A DNA stretch of 64,000 bases. Source: Mycolicibacterium nivoides. Its GTDB lineage: Bacteria; Actinomycetota; Actinomycetes; Mycobacteriales; Mycobacteriaceae. Numbering within the stretch: position 1 is the stretch's first letter; the number at the start of each line of letters is the position of its first letter. The notes beneath the pieces are model-generated. The model did no database searches, was not told the origin of the DNA, and was given only the letters and a program-made list of their open reading frames with translations. The stretch covers positions 6,212,403-6,276,402 of the forward strand of contig NZ_CP034072.1 of assembly GCF_003855255.1 (NCBI RefSeq), written 5' to 3'. Positions 25,388 to 34,268 of the stretch are shown here, piece after piece. A program made the translations under genes and the position numbers.

Positions 25388-27097
25388 CGCACGTCGCCGT
25401 TGCATCGGAGCGGCCAGCTCGGCCAGAGCGGACAAGAACAACTCATCCATCCGAGGACTCAGCTCCGACAGCGTCGCGGCGCCGGCATGACTGGCTGAGC
25501 CGAAGACCTGAACGAGTGCGTCCGGGTCGGCGGGCGCGCCAATGGACAGGCACAGGCAAGCCATGCCGTCGGCCCGCAGTTCTTCGAGCGCCTTGGCGGC
25601 GTCGGCCTGGGCATATCGTCCCTCGTAGCCGTCGTCGTACGGGTACCCGTCGGAGAGTACGAGCAGCAGCCGGTGTGGCGCTCCCGCTTGGGTTTTGAGG
25701 ATTTCACCGGCACCGCGGATCCCCGCGCCGAGACGCGTATATCCGAAAGGCTGAAGCTGGCCGAGCCGGGACCGCTCGGCGGCGCCGAAGCGTTGCTCGA
25801 AGGTCTTGATGGCAAGCAGATGCACGGCTTGGCGGCCTTGGGAGCGGAAACCGTAGACGGCCACCCGATCACCGAGTTCTTCGAGCGTGGCCGCTAGCGT
25901 CTCGGCCGCCTGCAACTGATGGTCGTGCACCGCCAGGCCCTCGGTGTCGGTGTCGGTGACCGAGCCCGACACGTCGAGCAGGATCAGAACACCTAGGTTG
26001 CGGTCCAGGTTCCGTCGTTCGGTGTAGATGTGCTCCGGTGGCGCATGGCCCGAACGCAGGTCTACGAACAAGTCGACGAGTGCCTCGGTATCCAGTTCGT
26101 CACCATCGGCGCGGCCACGCAGAATCTTCGGACCCAGGCCGACTCGCGATAGACGCTGTCGCAGCATGTGATCCGGCGCTGCCCCGGCGGGTGTCACCTC
26201 CGCCGCGGAGGTCAGCGGAAAATCGATGACCCGGCACCACTGCGGCCGGTAGCGGTCGTTGTGGGTATCCCATTCCGGGTACAGCGCACCTCCGGCGCTC
26301 ACCGCAACGTCCGGCCTGCCCTTGTCGGCGAACTCGATCCGGATGGGCAGAGGCCTGGCGTTCGCCCCAACCTGACGTGCCCGCCGAACCGCACCGATCG
26401 GCAGCTCGGCACCGGCGCTGTCATCGCCGAACGAACGCGAGCCGCCGAACATCTTCCGGAGGAATTCCGAGAGAGCTCGCGATGTGAAGGCCGGCGCCTC
26501 GAACAGCTTGAGGATCTTGCTCTCCTCGGTTGGCCCCTCGTCGTTGGCGTCGTCATCGTCAGCGTCGTCATCCGAACCGCTCGCCACCGGGTCGAATGCG
26601 AACCGCGCGTCGCGGGAGCACCCCGGACCTGTGGCGTCGCGGGCAGACCTCAGCAGCATCGTGGGCCTGATGACACCGAACCATTCCGGTGGATCGAACA
26701 CCGGGGCACGGCTTTTGGCCAGTGCCAGCGAATCGGCGGGACCGGCGGTGGAGTGTCGATTGACCGGACACAGGGTGGCCGCCAGCGGAACTCGGGAAGC
26801 CAACTCAGCCAGGGCTCGATGCCCCTCTTCGGACAGGTAACGCGAGGCCAGTGCCGGCCGGATGCGCAACGCCTTCACCCACTGGCGGTCCAGACTTCCG
26901 GCTGCCAGCAGCGCACATTGCAGCACCAGTTCACGGCGTTGCTCGGCCTCGGTCAGATCCGCCGAGACGAAGACGACGCGGCCGTCGGTATGCGCGAGCC
27001 GACCGGCCGGAGCCGGCGCCACATCGACTGCCCGGCCTACGATGAACGTCGCGAGCAATCGAAACCGCTGCAGCCCTGCGGGTTCGGTTCCGGTCAC
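25337..27097 (-). CDS. VWA-domain protein, NorD/CbbO-like
   Basis: The 586-residue protein carries a C-terminal von Willebrand factor A domain with a complete MIDAS: DVSGS near residue 375, TRLGAGIRGAG and LSDGYPYDDGYEG. A long acidic low-complexity segment (SDDDADDDDANDEGPTEES) lies near residue 175-195. NorD/CbbO proteins work with an AAA+ partner (NorQ/CbbQ) to insert metal into, or remodel, a target enzyme. The partner gene overlaps its start by 4 bp. No nitric oxide reductase or RuBisCO gene is nearby, so the client is probably something else. Confidence 0.88.
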   Translation of the reverse strand: MTGTEPAGLQRFRLLATFIVGRAVDVAPAPAGRLAHTDGRVVFVSADLTEAEQRRELVLQCALLAAGSLDRQWVKALRIRPALASRYLSEEGHRALAELASRVPLAATLCPVNRHSTAGPADSLALAKSRAPVFDPPEWFGVIRPTMLLRSARDATGPGCSRDARFAFDPVASGSDDDADDDDANDEGPTEESKILKLFEAPAFTSRALSEFLRKMFGGSRSFGDDSAGAELPIGAVRRARQVGANARPLPIRIEFADKGRPDVAVSAGGALYPEWDTHNDRYRPQWCRVIDFPLTSAAEVTPAGAAPDHMLRQRLSRVGLGPKILRGRADGDELDTEALVDLFVDLRSGHAPPEHIYTERRNLDRNLGVLILLDVSGSVTDTDTEGLAVHDHQLQAAETLAATLEELGDRVAVYGFRSQGRQAVHLLAIKTFEQRFGAAERSRLGQLQPFGYTRLGAGIRGAGEILKTQAGAPHRLLLVLSDGYPYDDGYEGRYAQADAAKALEELRADGMACLCLSIGAPADPDALVQVFGSASHAGAATLSELSPRMDELFLSALAELAAPMQRRRASAADRTARVVAPSGFA

Positions 27098-27924
27098 GTC
27101 ACGTCGAGCACACCGTCGGCCAGCTCACCGAGGGCACGCACGATGTCGGGATCATCGGACAGGGCCCGAACGATCGCCGCCTGTACAGCGCTACGTACCG
27201 GCAGGCCCTCGGCGATCAGTCCGCCGGCCAGGATCAGCATTCGGGTGGAGGACGCCTCACGTAGCGGTGAGCCCTGCAGCCCGCGGATGGCGTTGCCGAG
27301 GCGAACCAGGGCGCCTGCCGTTCGCCGGTCGATCCCGGCCTCATGAGCGACCACCTCGACTTCGATGTCGGCGGGCGGGAAGTCGAGTTCGATCGCTACG
27401 AACCGCTGGCGGGTCGATTCCTTGATGTTCTTCAGGATGCTCTGGTAGCCGGGGTTGTAGGAGATGACCAGTTGGAACCCGGGCGCCGCGGACAGGGTGG
27501 TGCCGAGCCGGTCCACCGGGAGTTCGCGCCGGTGATCGGCCAGCGGATGGATGACCACGGTGGTGTCCTGACGCGCCTCGACGATCTCGTCGAGATAGCA
27601 GATGGCCCCTTGGCGGACCGCCCTGGACAGCGGTCCGTCGACCCAGATTGTTTCCCCGCCCTTGAGCAGGAAGCGGCCCACAAGATCAGCAGAGGTCATG
27701 TCCTCATGGCCGGCCACGGTGATCAATTCGCGCCCGAGCTCGTGCGCCATCGCCTCCACGAAGCGGGTCTTCCCGCATCCGGTCGGACCCTTGAGCAAGA
27801 CCGGCAATCCGCGCCGGGCGGCCGCCCGGAACACGTCGGCCTCGTCACCGACCGAACGGTAGAACGGCGCGGGTGTGGCCGCAGACTCCACGGCGAGTTC
27901 CACGCTGTGATGATTGGTGGACAT
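27094..27924 (-). CDS. MoxR/NorQ/CbbQ-type AAA+ ATPase
   Basis: The 276-residue AAA+ protein has Walker A GPTGCGKT (residues 46-53), Walker B ICYLDEI near residue 110 and the sensor region VISYNPGYQS. The C-terminal CbbQ_C-like helices follow. It pairs with the overlapping VWA gene as an ATP-driven remodelling/metal-insertion chaperone. ATG at 27924 overlaps the stop of the upstream AveC-like gene, so three genes form one translationally coupled operon. Confidence 0.9.
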   Translation of the reverse strand: MSTNHHSVELAVESAATPAPFYRSVGDEADVFRAAARRGLPVLLKGPTGCGKTRFVEAMAHELGRELITVAGHEDMTSADLVGRFLLKGGETIWVDGPLSRAVRQGAICYLDEIVEARQDTTVVIHPLADHRRELPVDRLGTTLSAAPGFQLVISYNPGYQSILKNIKESTRQRFVAIELDFPPADIEVEVVAHEAGIDRRTAGALVRLGNAIRGLQGSPLREASSTRMLILAGGLIAEGLPVRSAVQAAIVRALSDDPDIVRALGELADGVLDVT

Positions 27925-29054
27925 CAGTTCTCCGGCATGAACGGTGTCACCGTCGGGAGTTGTGCACCCTCCGGCAGCACCAGCTGACCGTCGGTGTTGA
28001 TGAAGCCGGACCGCTTGGTGGGTATGGGTAGAACCGGGTCCGGACAGGGGGTGTCTGTGCCGGCACCGCAGATGCCGCCGGTGAAGTACGAGCGCTTCAT
28101 GTGATCCTCCGGCCAGGGGTCTGAGTGCATGCCGATCCACTGGGCGGGCAGGTTGTAGAAGAAGAAGAAACACGCGCTGACCCCGGCGAAGATCGCCAGG
28201 AAGCGGACGAACTGCTGTTTGGCGAATCCGCCTCGCACCCGGTCGATTCCACGCTCGACGATGGTGCGGCCGCGGTCATCGGTGAAGAAACGCAGACAGC
28301 ACAGGGCCGCCTGGACACCGCCCCACATCAGCCCCTCGTAGATCGGCCACTGGTAGTAGGTGCCGGCGTTGAACGAGACCGACCGGATCGCGCCCGGGTA
28401 GGTGTAGAACCCGATCGGCAGCATGACCAGCGCTTCCATCACGAAATCGAAGACGAATGCCATCGCATAGGTGACCAGGATCAGCCGCAGGTTGCTGATG
28501 CCCGGCCAGCGGTTCTTGATCTTGCGCATCAGCCAGCAGCCGACGATGGTGATCAGCAGGACGCCGTATGCGTAACCGGGCACGTTCGTCAGCAGCGGTT
28601 CGGCGACCTGGCGACCCGGTTCCTCCGGTGACACCCAGCCAGGGATGTTCGACGACCAGGAGCCACGGTTGAACAACCAGGTGTTGTAGGTGCACCAGGT
28701 GTTGAAGTAGTTCAGCAACGGGTCCTGGAAGAACATCAAGCCCATCGACACGAAAAGCATGCCGTCCAAGGTGATTCGCCGTTCGCGCCGCCACGGCCTG
28801 ATGAAGAACCACCAGATGGCGAACGGCAGACCGACCCAGAGCACAACCGCGTTCGCGATCAACGGGATCTTCATGTAGAGCGGCGGCTCATGGATGCCGC
28901 CCGGCACACGTTCGAAGTAGGGGCCGGTGAGCCAGCTGATCCAGACATACAGCTGCAGGGCCAGCAGCGCCCCGCCGACGATGGCCCAGACCTGGACCGG
29001 CTTGACCGACCGGTCCACCTCGACCACCGCGGGCTTGGTCTCAAGATCACTCAC
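27924..29054 (-). CDS. AveC-like (spirocyclase AveC family) membrane protein
   Basis: The 376-residue protein has about seven or eight hydrophobic segments (for example VWAIVGGALLALQLYVWISW, IANAVVLWVGLPFAIWWFF and FLAIFAGVSACFFFFY). It resembles the AveC family, whose founding member is a spiroketal cyclase/dehydratase in avermectin synthesis. Mycobacterial members are uncharacterised. GTG at 29054 is chosen because AAAGGAGG lies upstream at proper spacing. It is first in the operon with NorQ and NorD-like genes and may be their client. Confidence 0.78.
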   Translation of the reverse strand: MSDLETKPAVVEVDRSVKPVQVWAIVGGALLALQLYVWISWLTGPYFERVPGGIHEPPLYMKIPLIANAVVLWVGLPFAIWWFFIRPWRRERRITLDGMLFVSMGLMFFQDPLLNYFNTWCTYNTWLFNRGSWSSNIPGWVSPEEPGRQVAEPLLTNVPGYAYGVLLITIVGCWLMRKIKNRWPGISNLRLILVTYAMAFVFDFVMEALVMLPIGFYTYPGAIRSVSFNAGTYYQWPIYEGLMWGGVQAALCCLRFFTDDRGRTIVERGIDRVRGGFAKQQFVRFLAIFAGVSACFFFFYNLPAQWIGMHSDPWPEDHMKRSYFTGGICGAGTDTPCPDPVLPIPTKRSGFINTDGQLVLPEGAQLPTVTPFMPEN

Positions 29055-29168
29055 GCCACTGCCTCCTTTGGGGCGCGCCCTGATAGCACGCACGGCTCAA
29101 TGCTGGTGACGGGACGACGAAACACTCCTTGATGCAAGGGTTCTCGTTCACCGATCACGAATATACCG

Positions 29169-29185
29169 CTCAGTATCTGAGATAC
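29169..29185. promoter_or_regulatory. overlapping dyads, probable TetR operator
   Basis: CTCAG-TAT-CTGAG (29169-29181) and GTATC-TGA-GATAC (29173-29185) are perfect overlapping inverted repeats 37-53 bp upstream of the TetR start, in the divergent region shared with the AveC-NorQ-NorD operon. Confidence 0.55.
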
Positions 29186-29221
29186 CAAGAGGTTTTTCAG
29201 ATCTGTGGCAGAATTTCGGGC

Positions 29222-29824
29222 ATGGTCGAGCGGTGGACACGGGAACGGCGCCTGGAGCGCACCCGCTCTCTGCTACTCGACGCCGCCGAGGCCGTGTTCG
29301 CCGAAAAGGGCTTCACCGCAGCATCTCTCGATGACATCGCCCATGCCGCCGGCTACACGAAGGGCGCCATCTACAACCACTTCGCCACGAAGGAAGATCT
29401 CTTCCTGGCAGTGAGCGACAGATACTGGCGCCGGTATTTCGACAACTTCGCCGAGGTGATGTCCTCGTCGAGTCAGGTCGGCGAGCCCGAGCTCGACGAG
29501 ATCGCCAAGCGCTGGCGTGAACTGAGTCGTGACCGGGGCGCCGAGCACGCCGCACTCGGCCACGAATTCACCCTCTACCTGCGACGCAACCCCGACGCCC
29601 GGGAACGGGTGGCGGCCAAGCGGGCTGAGGTCGTCGAGGCGCTCAGCGCCTTCATCGCCACCGGCATGGAACGTCTGGGTGCGACGCTGCGGATCCCGGC
29701 GTCAACATTCGCCCAGGTGCTCATCGCCACCAGTGAGGGTGTGGTGCTGGGCAGCGAACTCGACGATGTCGACCTCTACCGGCCCATGGTGGAGATGTAC
29801 GTGTCGGCCATCAAGCTGCACTGA
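29222..29824 (+). CDS. TetR/AcrR-family transcriptional regulator
   Basis: The 200-residue protein has the helix-turn-helix FTAASLDDIAHAAGYTKGAIYNHFATKEDLF (about residues 33-63) and a helical C-terminal domain. ATG at 29222 removes a non-homologous leader. It diverges from the AveC-NorQ-NorD operon, with dyads in the shared intergenic DNA, so it probably represses that operon and itself. A palindromic repeat follows its stop. Confidence 0.88.
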   Translation: MVERWTRERRLERTRSLLLDAAEAVFAEKGFTAASLDDIAHAAGYTKGAIYNHFATKEDLFLAVSDRYWRRYFDNFAEVMSSSSQVGEPELDEIAKRWRELSRDRGAEHAALGHEFTLYLRRNPDARERVAAKRAEVVEALSAFIATGMERLGATLRIPASTFAQVLIATSEGVVLGSELDDVDLYRPMVEMYVSAIKLH

Positions 29825-29834
29825 CCACGCCTAC

Positions 29835-29901
29835 GCCGAAACTACGGTTTCTGATGGGGATCCGCCGAAATTCCGTCACAAACCGTAGTCTCGGCGCGAG
29901 A
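29835..29901. repeat. 67-bp palindromic repeat element, copy 2
   Basis: Arms CTACGGTTTCTGATGG (29842-29857) and CCGTCACAAACCGTAG (29873-29888) pair at 14 of 16 positions. It has the same length, ends and location type (between convergent genes) as the copy at 24071-24137. The arms are nearly identical between copies, while the central ~16 bp differ. Confidence 0.75.
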
Positions 29902-29904
29902 GTG

Positions 29905-31047
29905 TCAGAAGACGCGGACCTGACCTTCGAGCACCGGAACGGTGTCGGGCAGCTTGTAGGTCTGAATCCCGTTGCGGAACATGATGTTCTCCCGGGTGTG
30001 TTCGGGGAGGTGCTTGACCAACCAGCGAGGGTCGTCGAAGGTCCAGTGCGGGTAGTCGCTGGAGAACAGCAGGATCTTGTCGCACTCCATCCATTCGAAG
30101 GCCCGCGACAACTCGGTCTTGTCCTCGGGGTAGTCCAGCGGCTGGGTGGTGAACTTGATGTGGTTCTTGACGTACTCCGACGGCTTGCGCTTGATGTCCA
30201 TCCAACCCTTGCGCTTCTCGTAGATGGCATCCATCCGCCACATCAGGGGCAGGATCCAGGTGAACGCATGCTCGACGAACACCACCCGCAGCGTCGGGAA
30301 GCGGTCGAAAACCCCGTCGAAGATCAGGCTCATCACCTGATTGGCCGCCAGCAGCGAGTACGTGACCATGAAGTCGTGGTTGTAGCTGGGTAGTCCGACC
30401 GGCGGGAGCGGGAGTTCGTCGTACTCGCCGCGGGACAGGTGGCAGCTCACGGTGATGTCGTGCTTGGTCGCCGCCGCCCAGATCGGGTCGTACTTCGGAT
30501 CACCCCAGGATGGTCGCGGCTCGGCCTTGATCAGGATCTGCGCCATGTAGGGATGGCCGGCCCACCGCTCGATCTCCTGCGCCCCCAACTCCGGTGCTTC
30601 GACCGCCAGGCAGATGGATCCGCGCCAGCGCTCGTGCCAGTTGTTGTGACTGTCCAGCCAGTGGTTGGCCTGCCAGTCGTTCAGCGCGCAGTTCATCACA
30701 TGGTTGGCCTCGGGAATGTGGGCCGAGTATGCGGCGGGCTCCAGGATCGCGATGTCCGCGCCGGCCTCCATGATCAGCTGCCGGAACGCGAGATCGGGGT
30801 CACTGCCGGCGAATTCGCCGTCGGAGGGGAAGGAATCGGTCCGCATCGCGTAGGCATGCGCGTAGTCGGGAGCGTCGTAGTAGATCAGATCGCCGACATC
30901 GTGCGTGTTGAAGTATCTGGACCGCCACGGCTCCGGGATGTACTGACCGAGCTCGCCTCGTCGGGGCACGGGATGCACGTCGGAATCGACGCATCGCACC
31001 GCGATGCGTTCGGTGGCAGGAATCCTTGGCGACGTAGTAGTGGTCAT
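29905..31047 (-). CDS. amidohydrolase-2 family metal-dependent hydrolase/decarboxylase
   Basis: The 380-residue TIM-barrel protein is of the ACMSD-like amidohydrolase 2 family. It has the N-terminal DSDVHPVP (DxH variant of the HxH motif), strand-5/6 histidines in ITVSCHLS and VVFVEHAFTWILP, and SSDYPHW with the catalytic aspartate. Members hydrolyse or decarboxylate aromatic-ring cleavage products. ATG at 31047 is favoured by GAGAGG eight bases upstream. It follows the aldehyde dehydrogenase by 16 bp in the same operon. Confidence 0.88.
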   Translation of the reverse strand: MTTTTSPRIPATERIAVRCVDSDVHPVPRRGELGQYIPEPWRSRYFNTHDVGDLIYYDAPDYAHAYAMRTDSFPSDGEFAGSDPDLAFRQLIMEAGADIAILEPAAYSAHIPEANHVMNCALNDWQANHWLDSHNNWHERWRGSICLAVEAPELGAQEIERWAGHPYMAQILIKAEPRPSWGDPKYDPIWAAATKHDITVSCHLSRGEYDELPLPPVGLPSYNHDFMVTYSLLAANQVMSLIFDGVFDRFPTLRVVFVEHAFTWILPLMWRMDAIYEKRKGWMDIKRKPSEYVKNHIKFTTQPLDYPEDKTELSRAFEWMECDKILLFSSDYPHWTFDDPRWLVKHLPEHTRENIMFRNGIQTYKLPDTVPVLEGQVRVF

Positions 31048-31063
31048 CGTCATTCCCTCTCGA

Positions 31064-32524
31064 TCACCGCGTGGCCGCGACGGCGATGGACTTGGTCTCG
31101 AGATAACCGTCGAGCCCTTCACGGCCGAGTTCCCGGCCGTAGCCGCTGTCCTTGATACCGCCGAACGGTGCGAACGGATCCATCGTGTACCCCTGGTTTA
31201 CCCCGAAAGTCCCGGTTTGTACACGCTCGGCGATCCCGATTCCCCGCTCGGGATCGGCCGTCCACACCGAGCCGGCCAGGCCGTAGTCGGAATCGTTGGC
31301 GATCGCGACCGCCTCATCCTCGTCCCGGTAGCCGATCACGGTGAGGACGGGACCGAAGATCTCTTCGCGGGCAATACGCATCGAGTTGTCGGCGCCGGCG
31401 AACAGGGTGGGCCGCACATACCAACCGGTGTCCACGCCGTCGGGCAAATCTGTACCGCCGCAGACCAGCCGGGCGCCCTCGCGTCGGCCGAGGTCGATGT
31501 AGTCGCGTACCCGTTGCTGTTGCCGTCGGGACACGAGTGGTCCCAGCTCGGTGGCTGGATCGGCGGGATCGCCCACGACGAGTGCGTTCATCCGATCGGC
31601 CAGGGCGTCGACGAATTCGTGCTGACGCGTAACAGGAACCAGGATGCGGGTCAGCGCATTGCAGATCTGGCCGCTGTTGGACAGGCTGGCCGACCGCACC
31701 CCGGCCGCGACCACCGCCGGGTCGGCGTCATCGAGGATGACGGCCGCCGACTTTCCGCCGAGCTCGAGGCTCACCTTCGTCAGGTTGGCCGCGGCCGCCG
31801 CGGCGACGGCCCGTCCCGCGGCGCTGGAGCCGGTGAACGAGACTTTGTCGACGCCGGGGTGGCCCACCAGATGGGCGCCCACGGTGGCATCACCCGGCAC
31901 TACGGTGACCACGCCCTCGGGCAGGCCGACCTCCCTGAGCATCTCAGCCAAAAGCAGCGCGTCCAAAGGTGATTCAGGCGCGGGTTTGAGCACTACCGCG
32001 CAGCCCGCCAGCAACGCGGGCACGAGCTTGGTGACGATCAGGAACTGCGGCATGTTCCACGGCACGACGGCTGCGACGACGCCTACCGGGTCCTTACGAA
32101 TGTGGACGTCGGAACCGAAGAAACCGGTGCGCGTCTCGTGCCACGGGTGGGTCTCGGCCAGGTCGCAGAACGCCGACATCATCATCGTCGGCAGCCCGAC
32201 CTGCGCTCGCTGGGCAAAGCTGATCGGCGCGCCGATCTCAGCCGAGATCAACTGTGCCATCTCGCCGTGCCGCCGCGCGTAGACCTCGGCCAGGCGCCGC
32301 ACGACCGCAATGCGGTCCGCCGGCTCCAGGCGTGGCCACGGCCCCTGGTCGACCGCCGCGCGAGCCGCCACGACCGCGGCGTCCACGTCGGCAGGCTGGG
32401 CCTGCACCACACGAGCGATGGGCTGCTCGGTGTGTGGCGAGATGACCTCGATCGTGTCAACGGGGTCGCCGTCCAGCGACCAGTCGGCCTCGACACCGAG
32501 GTACTCCCCAAGATGCTGATCCAT
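31064..32524 (-). CDS. aldehyde dehydrogenase family protein
   Basis: The 486-residue protein has catalytic C288 (SNSGQICNALTR), general base E254 (SLELGGKSA), VPWNMPQF for the oxyanion Asn, and PFGGIKDSGYGRELG at the end. It is the first gene of an operon with the amidohydrolase-2 gene and diverges from the Rieske operon. A quasi-palindrome (32554-32573) in the shared promoter region also occurs before the reductase gene at 37304, so these operons are probably co-regulated. Confidence 0.92.
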   Translation of the reverse strand: MDQHLGEYLGVEADWSLDGDPVDTIEVISPHTEQPIARVVQAQPADVDAAVVAARAAVDQGPWPRLEPADRIAVVRRLAEVYARRHGEMAQLISAEIGAPISFAQRAQVGLPTMMMSAFCDLAETHPWHETRTGFFGSDVHIRKDPVGVVAAVVPWNMPQFLIVTKLVPALLAGCAVVLKPAPESPLDALLLAEMLREVGLPEGVVTVVPGDATVGAHLVGHPGVDKVSFTGSSAAGRAVAAAAAANLTKVSLELGGKSAAVILDDADPAVVAAGVRSASLSNSGQICNALTRILVPVTRQHEFVDALADRMNALVVGDPADPATELGPLVSRRQQQRVRDYIDLGRREGARLVCGGTDLPDGVDTGWYVRPTLFAGADNSMRIAREEIFGPVLTVIGYRDEDEAVAIANDSDYGLAGSVWTADPERGIGIAERVQTGTFGVNQGYTMDPFAPFGGIKDSGYGRELGREGLDGYLETKSIAVAATR

Positions 32525-32553
32525 TCGGATCCTCCCGCCTCACTCCGACCCAG

Positions 32554-32573
32554 AGTATCAACTACTTGTCATT
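32554..32573. promoter_or_regulatory. 20-bp quasi-palindrome, shared operator copy 1
   Basis: AGTATCAACTACTTGTCATT lies in the divergent region between the aldehyde dehydrogenase and the first Rieske oxygenase. The reverse complement of the element at 37274-37293 matches it at 18 of 20 positions. It also resembles the KstR2 core (CAAG-N2-CTTG) imperfectly. Confidence 0.65.
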
Positions 32574-32668
32574 GACGGAACCGCCGTCTACCGTCGAGCT
32601 GAAGCCCTGGCCGGCCGCCGCAGCCCATCTCGGCGCCGTCGGCCGAATCACATCGCAGAGGAGCGGGC

Positions 32669-33934
32669 ATGGCTCGGTTTCCCAAGCCGGCTGAAGGCAG
32701 CTGGACTCAGCACTACCCGGAGCTGGGCACCGGCCCGGTGTCGTACGAAGATTCGATCAGCCCGGAGATCTACGAGCTGGAGCGCAAGGCGATCTTCAAA
32801 CGTGCTTGGCTGAATGTCGGCCGGGTCGAACAACTTTCACGCAAGGGCAGCTACTTCACCCGGGAGATGAAGGCCGCCAACACCTCGATCATCGTGGTAC
32901 GCGGCAAGTCCGGCGAGGTCAAGGCCTTCCACAACGTCTGCCGTCACCGGGGTAACAAGCTGGTGTGGGACGACATGCCGCTGGAGGAGACCAGCGGGGT
33001 CTGCCGGCAGTTCACCTGCAAGTACCACGCCTGGCGTTACGACCTGGACGGCGAGCTCACCTTCGTCCAGCAGGAGGCCGAGTTCTTCGACCTGGACAAG
33101 AGCCGCTACGGCCTGGTTCCCGTGCACTGCGAGGTGTGGGAGGGGTTCATCTTCGTCAACTTCGCCAAGCTCCCCGAGCAGTCACTGCGCGAATTCCTGG
33201 GCCCCATGATCACCGATCTGGAGGGCTACCCGTTCGACAAGATGACCTCGAGATTCACCTATCGCTCTGAGGTGAAGGCGAATTGGAAGCTCTACATGGA
33301 CGCCTTCCAGGAGTTCTACCACGCACCCATCCTGCACGCGAACCAATCCCCCACCGCCTACTCGAAGGCCGCCGCGGAGTCCGGTTTCGAGGCACCGCAC
33401 TACCGGATCGACGGACCGCACCGGTTGGTGAGCACGTCCGGCGTGCGGGCCTGGGAGATGCCCGACGAGATGCGCAAGCCCATCGAAGACGTCTGCCAGA
33501 GCGGACTTTTCGGCCCATGGGACAAACCGGATCTCGGCGAGATGCCGGCCGGGCTGAATCCCGCCAAGTGCGATCCGTGGGGACTGGACTCGTTCCAGCT
33601 GTTCCCCAACTTCGTCATGTTGTTCTGGGGCCAGGGCTGGTATCTGACGTACCACTACTGGCCGACCTCGTTCAACACGCACACCTTCGAGTGCACGCTG
33701 TACTTCCCGCAGCCACGCACACCGCGGGAGCGGTTGGCCCAGGAGCTGGCTGCCGTCTCGTTCAAGGAGTACGGCCTGCAGGACGCCAACACCCTGGAGG
33801 CGACGCAGAGCTCCATCGAGACCCGGGTGGTCGACGAGTTCCTGCTCTGCGATCAGGAGATCCTGCTTCGGCACCTGCACAAGGAGACCGCGGCCTGGAT
33901 CGAGGACTACCAGCGCAAGACCGCGGGAGTGTGA
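32669..33934 (+). CDS. Rieske non-heme iron oxygenase, alpha subunit
   Basis: The 421-residue oxygenase has a canonical Rieske centre: C91-R-H93 (NVCRHRG) and C117-K-Y-H120 (CKYHAWRYDLDG). The catalytic domain has the mononuclear iron histidines in MDAFQEFYHAPILH. It needs electrons from a ferredoxin-type reductase, for which the protein encoded at 37304 is the likely source. A 109-residue companion follows by 4 bp. Its paralogue at 39169 lacks the Rieske His ligands. Substrate unknown; the surrounding hydrolases and dehydrogenases suggest an aromatic or alicyclic acid. Confidence 0.93.
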   Translation: MARFPKPAEGSWTQHYPELGTGPVSYEDSISPEIYELERKAIFKRAWLNVGRVEQLSRKGSYFTREMKAANTSIIVVRGKSGEVKAFHNVCRHRGNKLVWDDMPLEETSGVCRQFTCKYHAWRYDLDGELTFVQQEAEFFDLDKSRYGLVPVHCEVWEGFIFVNFAKLPEQSLREFLGPMITDLEGYPFDKMTSRFTYRSEVKANWKLYMDAFQEFYHAPILHANQSPTAYSKAAAESGFEAPHYRIDGPHRLVSTSGVRAWEMPDEMRKPIEDVCQSGLFGPWDKPDLGEMPAGLNPAKCDPWGLDSFQLFPNFVMLFWGQGWYLTYHYWPTSFNTHTFECTLYFPQPRTPRERLAQELAAVSFKEYGLQDANTLEATQSSIETRVVDEFLLCDQEILLRHLHKETAAWIEDYQRKTAGV

Positions 33935-33938
33935 ACCG

Positions 33939-34268
33939 ATGAGCACGAAACTGCCTGCCGAATTCGCCGACCTCGAACAGTTTTCGGACTGGTGCCTGTC
34001 CAGTGAGCCGCAGCGCTACAGCAAGCGGTTGGGCAGCACCATGACCGAGATGCAGGCGTTCTATGACGCGATCACGCCGCGAGCCGAGGAAGCGATCAGC
34101 TTCTGCGACAAGTTCAGCCTCGACACCTTGCCCGAGGACGTGCTCAACCTGATGCACCTGCTGTATTCGATGATCACGGTGTCGTTCCCGGTGGAGTGCT
34201 GGAAGCAGCCACGGGTGCCCGATTCCGGTGCGACATCGTTGGACTGCGTCGCCGAGCCCGTGCCGTGA
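33939..34268 (+). CDS. small Rieske-oxygenase companion protein
   Basis: The 109-residue protein of unknown family is paralogous to the one encoded at 40440. Shared features are the E-(Y/L)-W-C-L-(S/P) segment, (K/R)RL(G/A)STM(T/P)EM..FYDA, E(E/D)AI.(F/Y)CDKF.LD and LNL(M/L)HL(L/V)YS. The sequence is helical and has no Fe-S motif, so it is not a ferredoxin. Each copy follows a Rieske alpha gene within a few bases. A small structural (beta-like) or substrate-delivery subunit is inferred. Confidence 0.8.
   Translation: MSTKLPAEFADLEQFSDWCLSSEPQRYSKRLGSTMTEMQAFYDAITPRAEEAISFCDKFSLDTLPEDVLNLMHLLYSMITVSFPVECWKQPRVPDSGATSLDCVAEPVP

Noticed and set aside
25337..27924. Nitric oxide reductase maturation genes implying denitrification
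   Set aside because: The NorQ/NorD resemblance reflects the general AAA+/VWA chaperone family. No norB/norC or other denitrification gene is in the window.
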